Positions 41,183-47,383 of a stretch of DNA of 47,383 bases are shown here, piece after piece. Each line of letters starts with the position of its first letter. The first letter of the stretch is position 1. Under the pieces are notes generated by a model that was not told the origin of the DNA, ran no database searches, and saw nothing but the letters and a program-made list of their open reading frames with translations. The translations under genes and the position numbers were made by a program. The stretch lies in IMG/VR virus record IMGVR_UViG_3300044611_002232, positions 1 through 47,383 of that record, one strand, 5' to 3'. The stretch comes from a virus.

Positions 41183-42742
41183 ATGTTTACTATAAAACAA
41201 ATACCATTAGCAGATCATGGGTATTATATCAATTTGGATTCCTCTGTTGAGAGAAAAGACTCTATGGAATCCTTGATTTCGCAGTTTGATATTACCGGCG
41301 TAACCAGATTTTCTGCCTTAACGGATCCTCTCAGACAAGCCTCATGCACCAAAAGTCATCAAGAAGTATTTAGAGATGCGATATCTAAAAATTATGAAAC
41401 CATATGTGTCTTAGAGGATGATATAAATATTTATGATAGGTGTAGATATGTAGGTTCTATATCAACAGATTTATTTTTATATTTATCAGAACTTAAAAAA
41501 ACATTAGATCAAACGGAATGGGATCTGGTGGCTCTTGGTATTAACCCTAACAAAAAACTTATTCCTGTTAATTCTTACTTAGCTATTAACAGTGGAAGCA
41601 CAGGTTCTTGGGCCTATCTTATAAAAAAAAGAGCTTATGAATATATATTAAATAGTTTTAATTATAATAGGGACTATTTAGCTATAGACAATATTATTCC
41701 TCTTATTAACACAAAAGGGTTTAAGTCTTATGCTACTATGCCGATGGTTATTCATCATAAGGATGGTTTCTTATCCGACATGGCCCCTCATGTCGGAAGA
41801 ACATTCTATTCTGGCTGGATAGATGGTTCTTGGTATGGCAATTTATATGAGCCTTATAATCTAGTGAATAGCGATAATATAGAAGACCTATCTAATAAGC
41901 TATTACTAAATTCTTCTATAGAAAGAAAACTAACCATAGTTATAGCCGGACACTTTTGTGAAAATTTTCTATTTTATCTAAAATATTTATTTAAAAGTTT
42001 AAATTCTAAATTATTAAATTGTAGATTTATCGTTGTTTACGATCAAGCCAATGCTACATATGAAGACAAACTGCAGTTGCAATATTATTTTAAAGATTTT
42101 AGAGATGTAAATGTAGAAATATGTTATTCAAACTATGGTTTAATTAGTTCTATATCGACAGCTTTACCTCTAATAAAAACTGAGTATTTCTTATTTCTTG
42201 AGCATGATTGGATTTTCTTAGACCCCAATAGCATAGACTTTAATAATTTAATAAATGCTTTTGATTCTTATAATTTTATTCATTCTGTATGGTTTAACAA
42301 GGACGATAATCAACTCAAAGGTTTTGAAATAGGCGCGGATGTGACCGGGAGGGAAACTCCTTATGGTCCGGAAGATAGAGTGAATGGAATAAATCTAACA
42401 ACCACAATCAGATGGTCAAATAATCCAGCTGTCCATAGAACCGCTAAATATAAAGAACTATTTTATAAATATGTTGCAAATCAACACATGGATTCAGTCC
42501 ATCAAGGATCTAATAATGTTGAAGAAGCCCTGATAGACAATTACCGTAAAGAGGTATTGTCCCATCATTGGGAAGAGATTAGGGATTCATGGGGCACTTT
42601 TCTGTATGGAAAAATAGGGGAAGGTCCTTTTGTGGGACATTTAGACGCTTCCAAGAGATATCAGGTAGGAATTAACAGAACAATGGCAGAAGATAATGCT
42701 GATTTATATATTAAAAATAATCCTCTATTAAATAATGAGTAA
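41183..42742 (+). CDS. Two-domain glycosyltransferase with GT25 N-terminus
   Basis: A 519-aa protein (start chosen at ATG 41183; TTG at 41177 lies in the previous stop). Residues about 10-200 match the LPS GT25 family: YYINLDSSVERKDSMESL and ICVLEDDINIYD with an EDD motif. Residues from about 250 form a second transferase-like domain (FLFLEHDWIFLDP with HDW as the acidic motif). It is followed after 3 bases by another GT25, so the two may build successive linkages. Confidence 0.78.
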   Translation: MFTIKQIPLADHGYYINLDSSVERKDSMESLISQFDITGVTRFSALTDPLRQASCTKSHQEVFRDAISKNYETICVLEDDINIYDRCRYVGSISTDLFLYLSELKKTLDQTEWDLVALGINPNKKLIPVNSYLAINSGSTGSWAYLIKKRAYEYILNSFNYNRDYLAIDNIIPLINTKGFKSYATMPMVIHHKDGFLSDMAPHVGRTFYSGWIDGSWYGNLYEPYNLVNSDNIEDLSNKLLLNSSIERKLTIVIAGHFCENFLFYLKYLFKSLNSKLLNCRFIVVYDQANATYEDKLQLQYYFKDFRDVNVEICYSNYGLISSISTALPLIKTEYFLFLEHDWIFLDPNSIDFNNLINAFDSYNFIHSVWFNKDDNQLKGFEIGADVTGRETPYGPEDRVNGINLTTTIRWSNNPAVHRTAKYKELFYKYVANQHMDSVHQGSNNVEEALIDNYRKEVLSHHWEEIRDSWGTFLYGKIGEGPFVGHLDASKRYQVGINRTMAEDNADLYIKNNPLLNNE

Positions 42743-42745
42743 ATC

Positions 42746-43393
42746 ATGGCTCATAATTTGCTTAAACATATCTATTATATTAATTTAGACCATAGGACAG
42801 ACAGAAAAGAACAAATAGAAGCAGAGCTTATTAGAATGGGATTGAAGGGGACAAGATTCCCCGGCACTATATACTGCGCAACAGAACCAGACAGGTTTAA
42901 TAATAAAAATATCTATAATCCTAATGCCATAGGTTGTCATATATCTCATTTAAACCTAATAAAATTAGCCAGAGATAAAAAGCTATCGAACATACTCATA
43001 TTAGAAGATGATTTTCAGTTTATTGTTAATAAAGAAGAGCTAGAATTTCAAATTACAGCTTTTAATAATCTAAATATTGAATACAATGTGGTGTTTTTAG
43101 GATATAACGTAAAAGAATCAGAACCATTTAATGATCTGATAAGTTATGGTAGATCGGTGCAGACTGCAAGTGGTTATGTTGTCAATCAAAACTTTTATGA
43201 TATATTAATAGAAAACCTAGAAACAAATCTAGAGCAACATATAAGAACACAGCAGTCTTGGGCCTATTGTAGTGATCAATGTTGGAAATCTTTACAAAAA
43301 GAACACAATTTCTTTTATTTCAATACTAGAATTGGACAACAAAGAATGAGCTATAGCGATATTGAAAACGCGGTAGTATGCTACGGCGTTTAG
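42746..43393 (+). CDS. GT25 family glycosyltransferase
   Basis: A 215-aa single-domain GT25 (LPS glycosyltransferase) protein: HIYYINLDHRTDRKEQIEAEL at the start, AIGCHISHLNLIKLARDK, and ILILEDDFQFI with the EDD motif. Length is normal. Its N-terminal half resembles that of the adjacent two-domain protein, suggesting duplication. Confidence 0.85.
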   Translation: MAHNLLKHIYYINLDHRTDRKEQIEAELIRMGLKGTRFPGTIYCATEPDRFNNKNIYNPNAIGCHISHLNLIKLARDKKLSNILILEDDFQFIVNKEELEFQITAFNNLNIEYNVVFLGYNVKESEPFNDLISYGRSVQTASGYVVNQNFYDILIENLETNLEQHIRTQQSWAYCSDQCWKSLQKEHNFFYFNTRIGQQRMSYSDIENAVVCYGV

Positions 43394-43405
43394 TTATATA
43401 CAAAT

Positions 43406-44071
43406 ATGGAAATATATAACCCTAATCAACAATTGTTTTGTGAACTAGAAAATTTTCTGAGATATTTCTATAGAGAAATAGAAACGCCCATAGCCATTAT
43501 GCATCATCGTGCGGATATCGATAGACCTCAAATACTTTATAATACCGAGCAGTTAACGCGACCAGATCTATATAGCACTATCAATAATTATCAACATAAA
43601 AATATTTTAGAAATTTGGGATTATAGCTTAGTAAATATTAAAATTTTAAACTCGGCCGGTATCTATAATACTAAATATGTTCCATTAAAAATTTGGCCTG
43701 AATATCAGACAAAACTACAACAATATTGTGAAAATTCATCTTTTGAGTTCGATATTGGTTTTTGTGGATGGGTTTATGGTGACCATAGAGTTAAAATACT
43801 AAATTCTATTAAACAATTAACTAATATTAGCATAGATATAATAGACGGTCTTTATGGAGACGATAGGGATCAAAGACTAGCTAGATGTCGGATGATACTT
43901 AATATTCATTTTAACGAAAACTATAAAATATTTGAACAATATCGTTGTTTTGCTTGGCTAGACATAGGAAAAGTAGTATTATCAGAAAACAGTCTGGATA
44001 ATGACCCCAGATGTATCAATGTATCATATGATGAAATTGTACCAACACTAATGAAAGTTTTAAATAAATGA
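43406..44071 (+). CDS. Glycosyltransferase-like protein, GT-B C-terminal type
   Basis: A 221-aa protein with ILYNTEQLTRP and NILEIWDYSLVNIKIL in the N-terminal half and DIGFCGWVYGDHRVKIL, then GLYGDDRDQRLARCRMILNIHF and FEQYRCFAWLDIGKVVLSE in the C-terminal half. These are the sugar-nucleotide blocks of CgeB-like GT-B transferases. The chain is short for a two-domain enzyme. It follows GT25 by 12 bases. Confidence 0.7.
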   Translation: MEIYNPNQQLFCELENFLRYFYREIETPIAIMHHRADIDRPQILYNTEQLTRPDLYSTINNYQHKNILEIWDYSLVNIKILNSAGIYNTKYVPLKIWPEYQTKLQQYCENSSFEFDIGFCGWVYGDHRVKILNSIKQLTNISIDIIDGLYGDDRDQRLARCRMILNIHFNENYKIFEQYRCFAWLDIGKVVLSENSLDNDPRCINVSYDEIVPTLMKVLNK

Positions 44072-44700
44072 TTTCTTTTGCCACGGCTGATTTACTCTTA
44101 AAAAGACCAAATACTACGGTTGATGCTAGTATTATTTCTAGAGATCAGATAAGATATCTACTAGCTTTATTAGAGTCTACTATAGACTCAAAGATAGAGG
44201 GAGATGTCGTAGAATTTGGCTGTTTTGTCGGGGAATCATCTAAGTATTTTAGAATGATGCTGGATACAAAACTTTCTTCTAAGCAACTATACGTATATGA
44301 TTCATTTGAGGGGCTTCCTGAACTTGGAGAATATGAGAAGAATACTGGTTGGAGAGCAGGAACCCTAAAGACCACAGAAGATATATTAAAACAAAATTTT
44401 AATCAAAATGGACTACTTCCGCCGAATATAACAAAAGGATGGTTTTGCGATGTACCAGAAAACAAGATTCCGGATAAGATAAGCTTTGCTTTCCTAGATG
44501 GTGATTTTTACCAAAGTATTTATGATAGTTTCTCTAAAATTTATTCTAGACTTTCTATCGGCTCTGTGGTAGTATTTCATGATTATGAGAGACCAGATTT
44601 ACCAGGAGTCAAAGCTGCTGTGGAAGATATTTTGCAAGACAGGCCTAACAAGATCCTATTTAAAATTTTTGATCAATTAGGAGTTTATATTCATGTCTAA
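44068..44700 (+). CDS. TylF-like O-methyltransferase
   Basis: A 210-aa class I methyltransferase of the TylF/MycF macrocin O-methyltransferase type: DVVEFGCFVGESSKYF (46-61), LYVYDSFEGLPELGE (74-88), and FAFLDGDFYQSIYDSF for metal binding, followed by VVVFHDYERPDLPGVKAAV. It probably methylates a sugar hydroxyl in the glycan built by this operon. It overlaps its neighbours by 4-8 bases. Confidence 0.82.
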   Translation: MISFATADLLLKRPNTTVDASIISRDQIRYLLALLESTIDSKIEGDVVEFGCFVGESSKYFRMMLDTKLSSKQLYVYDSFEGLPELGEYEKNTGWRAGTLKTTEDILKQNFNQNGLLPPNITKGWFCDVPENKIPDKISFAFLDGDFYQSIYDSFSKIYSRLSIGSVVVFHDYERPDLPGVKAAVEDILQDRPNKILFKIFDQLGVYIHV

Positions 44701-45106
44701 GATATTTATTGCTTTTATATTGATTCTTTTTTGTTGTTTGGGTAGTACTACCAATGCTCAGGGTATCCAGCTCAGTCCACAAAATACGGGATTTAATTTA
44801 GACTATCTCATAGGAACTTATGGAGTGGGGACAGCGGCATCTACTGGTAACTTCGGACAGGCTGCCTTGATAGATAGTCAAGGTAATTTTTTATTAAAAC
44901 AATCTCAGGCTAATATGAATAATCAAATAGCTTATGAACACTCTTTACGGAACGATTCATTAAAAACAGAAACCTATTTTGGTAAAAGACAAACTAATGG
45001 GTTTTATAGACATTTAGAAGAATGGCAGTCTAAAACCAAAGTTAAACTTAAGAGAGAGCACGGAGAATTAACAAGAGAGGATATTAGGTATTTATACGGA
45101 AGATAA
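44693..45106 (+). CDS. Secreted small protein
   Basis: A 137-aa protein with a classical signal peptide (MSKIFIAFILILFCCLGSTTNAQG, probable cleavage after NAQ or AQG), then a glycine/asparagine-rich region and a helical tail NQIAYEHSLRNDSLKTETYFGKRQ. The tail style recalls planctomycete exported proteins, an observation made from memory. It is the last gene of the rightward operon. Function unknown. Confidence 0.6.
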   Translation: MSKIFIAFILILFCCLGSTTNAQGIQLSPQNTGFNLDYLIGTYGVGTAASTGNFGQAALIDSQGNFLLKQSQANMNNQIAYEHSLRNDSLKTETYFGKRQTNGFYRHLEEWQSKTKVKLKREHGELTREDIRYLYGR

Positions 45107-45111
45107 TACCT
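45086..45111. terminator. Possible bidirectional stem-loop between convergent genes
   Basis: AGGTATT (45086-45092) pairs with AATACCT (45105-45111) around a 12-base loop, spanning the stops of the convergent secreted protein and subtilase genes. There is no T-run on either side, so it is only a weak terminator candidate. Confidence 0.25.
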
Positions 45112-46049
45112 TATAGGACCGGATACATAATTCCGAAACCCTCGTACCGCCTCTGACCTCTGTATAATGGATTGGACAGTTGCCTAGCCTTTGTTTTAAA
45201 TATTTTGATATAGTCATCCACCGTTTTTAACATATTCTCCCTAGCAGAATATTTTATTTGTCTAACATGGCTTAGCAGCAGAGATGCGCACCCAACAGCA
45301 AATGGATTGCTCATACTAGTGCCGCTCATAAGAGCATAACTATTACCTGGGACACAGCTAAGAATATTGTGGCCCGGGGCTAGAAAATCCAGGGTTTCTC
45401 CGCTGCATGTAAAATCTGTTCTTTCTAAATTTTCATCAATCGCCCCTATACTAATAGTATGATCATATTTTGCAGGATACATGATGTCTACTGCTGGGCC
45501 GGAATTACCGGCGGCACAGAAAATCACACAACCCTTTGAGGCCGCATAATTAACAGCTGCTTCTAATTGTTTTGATCTAGCGGGTGATCCTAATGACATC
45601 GTTATTAAATCTGCTTTAGCGTCTGCTGCCCATACAATAGCTTTAACGACATTATCTAGATCACCAGATCCGTCATCCCCCAGAGCTTTTATGGGCATTA
45701 TTTTGGTTTTTGGTGCCACCCCAACCATACCTAGAGTATTATCTTCTGCTGCTATTGTACCGCAAACATGGGTTCCATGACCGTTTCTATCCATAGGGTC
45801 TTGATTTAGTTCTACAAAATTTTTACCTTGAATAATATTATTCTTTAAGTCAGGATGGTTAAAGTCGCACCCAGTATCTATTACTGCTACAACGACCCCT
45901 TCTCCCTTAGAATGCTTCCATTGTTTTTCTATATCGAATTTTTTGATCTCCCAACCAGAAAACTGAGCGATTGTTGGAGATAGACCATGAACATCTTCTC
46001 TGATATATGGTAATAAACCTATATTATTTTTAGATCTTCTGTTTTTCAT
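45111..46049 (-). CDS. Subtilisin-like serine peptidase (S8)
   Basis: A 312-aa subtilase with the complete catalytic triad: D58 in VAVIDTGCDF, H91 in RNGHGTHVCG, and S245 in MSGTSMSNP, plus the oxyanion N182 in CAAGNSG. There is only a short lead (about 45 residues) and no signal peptide, so the enzyme is probably intracellular or virion-borne. Several cysteines occur in place of usual residues (C61, C96, C174, C178). It overlaps the trypsin-like lipoprotein stop as ATGA, so both are co-translated. Confidence 0.9.
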   Translation of the reverse strand: MKNRRSKNNIGLLPYIREDVHGLSPTIAQFSGWEIKKFDIEKQWKHSKGEGVVVAVIDTGCDFNHPDLKNNIIQGKNFVELNQDPMDRNGHGTHVCGTIAAEDNTLGMVGVAPKTKIMPIKALGDDGSGDLDNVVKAIVWAADAKADLITMSLGSPARSKQLEAAVNYAASKGCVIFCAAGNSGPAVDIMYPAKYDHTISIGAIDENLERTDFTCSGETLDFLAPGHNILSCVPGNSYALMSGTSMSNPFAVGCASLLLSHVRQIKYSARENMLKTVDDYIKIFKTKARQLSNPLYRGQRRYEGFGIMYPVL

Positions 46050-46801
46050 TTGTTATTATTCTCTAATTTAGAAATAGTATCGTTTAGCCAATCAATATGA
46101 TCGCTAATTCTTGTATGACCACTTAAACTTCCGTATTCTGAATTTGAGCTTTTACCAAATCCTATAACACAAGAATGAATACCCGCAAGCCTATTATCAA
46201 TAAATAAACCCCCACCACTATCTCCACTAGCTATTAAAAATTCTAGTGTGGTTTTTCTTTCTCCTCCGGGACTACATATTAATAGACCCCTATCAACAGC
46301 ATCTATTATATTCGATCCAGCTCTTTGCTTAGAATCATCCTTCACGGCACCTGTTGAAAAATCGCCGGTCATCCCATATCCAGAAAGAGAGCATATTTTT
46401 TTAATTTCGTTTTTTTCTGCATATAAATTAGGATACCATTTCAAACCCATAGAGTCGCTGGTTCGAGCAACTGCTATATCATAATATCCAAAATTTCTAG
46501 TTTCATATTTTTCGTGCTTAATAATTTTGTTAAGCTTTAATACTTTATTATTAATTTTTATATAGCATTCTTTGCTTTTATCTACAACATGTGCTGCGGT
46601 GATAATAATATTATCTTTATGAGCTACGGCAGAAGCGGAGAATGGTTTATCTTCTGTGTCGGTTCCTGTTATTTTAGCTACAAAAGGAAATCCTTGAGCA
46701 TATTCAATATAGGCATCACTATGGTTGTTTGGGTCAATAGTCCCGCCCAAACAAGCGTTTAACAAAAAGCAAGCAAAAATTAAGCCAAGAATTGCTTTCA
46801 T
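46046..46801 (-). CDS. Trypsin-like serine protease lipoprotein (S1)
   Basis: A 251-aa chymotrypsin-fold peptidase with H71 in ITAAHVV, D108 in YYDIAVAR, and S195 in ASGDSGGGL. The N-terminus MKAILGLIFACFLLNAC is a lipoprotein signal with lipobox LNAC, so C17 would be lipidated and the enzyme anchored on an envelope membrane, facing outside. It is coupled to the subtilase and begins inside the end of the HNH gene (68-base overlap). A GGTGTATTTAG element is 53 bases upstream. A lipid-anchored protease is rare in phages. Confidence 0.88.
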   Translation of the reverse strand: MKAILGLIFACFLLNACLGGTIDPNNHSDAYIEYAQGFPFVAKITGTDTEDKPFSASAVAHKDNIIITAAHVVDKSKECYIKINNKVLKLNKIIKHEKYETRNFGYYDIAVARTSDSMGLKWYPNLYAEKNEIKKICSLSGYGMTGDFSTGAVKDDSKQRAGSNIIDAVDRGLLICSPGGERKTTLEFLIASGDSGGGLFIDNRLAGIHSCVIGFGKSSNSEYGSLSGHTRISDHIDWLNDTISKLENNNK

Positions 46802-47111
46802 TGGATTGAACCTTTATTTTATAAGGTCGATTTTGTACCTTATCTAAATACACCTTTGTGTCTTCTAATACGTTCATATTCCAGCTGCTATAATCCATTA
46901 AATGACCAAAAATCAAATGGCATGACGAACATAATGTGGCCAGATTTGAAGGGTCTAGCTCTCTTGACGGATTAACATGAAAAGGCTCTATATGATGGAC
47001 TTGAAGATTTTTTGTGGACCCACATGCAATACATTTTGGATTTAATTTAATATGTTGCGATCTTACAGTACTCCATTTAGGAGATCTAAGAGAAAAAATA
47101 TTAAAAAACAT
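46734..47111 (-). CDS. HNH endonuclease
   Basis: A 125-aa HNH nuclease from ATG 47111 (a longer frame to 47156 begins inside foreign GC-rich sequence). Motifs: KCIACGSTKNLQVHHIEPFHVNP (C27, C30, H39, H40), LDPSNLATLC (N56, C61), SSCHLIFGH (C64). The double cysteine pairs carry zinc and the HH/N motif is catalytic. The C-terminal basic tail may bind DNA. Being single and next to the sequence junction, it may be a mobile homing-type gene. Confidence 0.83.
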   Translation of the reverse strand: MFFNIFSLRSPKWSTVRSQHIKLNPKCIACGSTKNLQVHHIEPFHVNPSRELDPSNLATLCSSCHLIFGHLMDYSSWNMNVLEDTKVYLDKVQNRPYKIKVQSNESNSWLNFCLLFVKRLFGRDY

Positions 47112-47124
47112 ATATATTTTTATC

Positions 47125-47241
47125 CTAATTAAATGTGATCTGGTCGCCGTCTTCACTGACGATGCACGGCCGCACTTCGTCCAGCGTGTAGCCGCGCTGG
47201 CGGCAGCGGGCGGCTAAGTGTTCTTTGGGGCAAGTAATCAT
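47125..47241 (-). pseudogene. Truncated planctomycete-type protein at the junction
   Basis: From ATG 47241 the frame begins MITCPKEHLAARCRQRGYTL and runs DEVRPCIVSEDGDQIT before reading into the AT-rich phage sequence and stopping (FN, then stop). I recall MITCPKEHLAARCRQRGYTL-DEV-PC-V-- from planctomycete phage-related proteins that continue well past this point. The break at about 47135-47141 therefore cuts the gene. It is translationally coupled to the upstream fragment (ATGA). Confidence 0.6.
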
Positions 47242-47383
47242 GGCAAAAGATTTGGAACGCACTGCCCATCCACGCACTCGCACCCTTCGGGGCACGGGTT
47301 CGACTGTTTCTCTGGCGGGCACTCAAGCCCGAGTGCTTGCGAAGTGGAAACAACCATACCGCAGCCAAACTGCCATAAGGGAT
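47238..47383 (-). CDS. C-terminal fragment of a cysteine-rich protein, GC-rich DNA
   Basis: An open frame enters from the right edge and ends at 47238, giving about 48 residues. The end reads QALGLECPPEKQSNPCPEGC, then ECVDGQCVPNLLP. The CPEGCxCVDGxCVP pattern occurs at the end of planctomycete phage-like proteins. The stop overlaps the next ATG (ATGA). This DNA is much richer in G and C than the phage. Confidence 0.5.
   Translation of the reverse strand, partial: PLWQFGCGMVVSTSQALGLECPPEKQSNPCPEGCECVDGQCVPNLLP

Noticed and set aside
1-47124. tRNA or rRNA genes
   Set aside because: I saw no T-loop/acceptor pattern in any gap; every gap above 100 bases is accounted for above.

Overview
The window is almost entirely one AT-rich (roughly one third G+C by eye), densely packed double-stranded DNA phage genome fragment, most likely a large tailed phage (Caudoviricetes). 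Evidence for a phage: a virus-style replication set (split DNA polymerase III alpha, DnaG-type primase, DnaB-type helicase, RecA-like recombinase, PhoH, dNMP kinase, class I ribonucleotide reductase, dCMP deaminase, MazG-type pyrophosphatase), tail-fibre-like proteins, a phage sigma factor, very short or overlapping gene junctions (many ATGA/GTGA/TAATG couplings), numerous small orphan genes, and no ribosomal or tRNA genes. No terminase, capsid or tail tube gene is recognisable here, so the window is only part of the genome. A planctomycete host is suggested, weakly, by the GC-rich last ~245 bases, which encode planctomycete-type phage/prophage protein fragments, and by the style of a secreted 137-aa protein; this rests on my memory of such families, not on a search.

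Layout. 1-12.2 kb, leftward: replication and recombination module. 12.2-15.9 kb, leftward: nucleotide metabolism (MazG-like, NrdA, NrdB, a 52-aa membrane ORF, dCMP deaminase), with a sigma-70-like promoter placed so close to the deaminase start that the transcript would be nearly leaderless. 16.0-19.8 kb, leftward: small membrane, exported or anchored proteins around a papain-like cysteine peptidase. 19.9-23.3 kb, leftward: virion-surface-like proteins, including a conspicuously GC-rich repeat protein that looks horizontally acquired, and a single-gene unit with its own putative promoter and terminator. 23.3-27.7 kb, leftward: ClpP-like protease coupled to a DeoC-like protein lacking its catalytic lysine, a sigma factor, and two phage-type structural-looking proteins. 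27.7-36.3 kb, leftward: glycosyltransferases, UDP-galactopyranose mutase, GMP reductase, 2-deoxyribosyltransferase-like enzyme, methyltransferase and macro-domain protein. 36.3-36.4 kb: divergent promoter region. 36.4-45.1 kb, rightward: a second glycan operon of about seven glycosyltransferase-type proteins with a GNAT, a half-length DegT aminotransferase and a TylF-like methyltransferase, ending in a secreted small protein. 45.1-47.1 kb, leftward: subtilase, trypsin-like lipoprotein and HNH endonuclease. About 47.14-47.38 kb: abrupt change to GC-rich sequence of different origin.

How it fits together: the left third copies DNA and supplies dNTPs; the middle holds membrane, virion-associated and regulatory genes; the right third is devoted to sugar chemistry (at least ten glycosyltransferase-like proteins in two divergent operons) and exported proteolysis, suggesting that this virus remodels a cell surface or glycosylates its virion. 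A short element, GGTGTAT, recurs 25-55 bases before several leftward transcription units and may be a phage promoter core.
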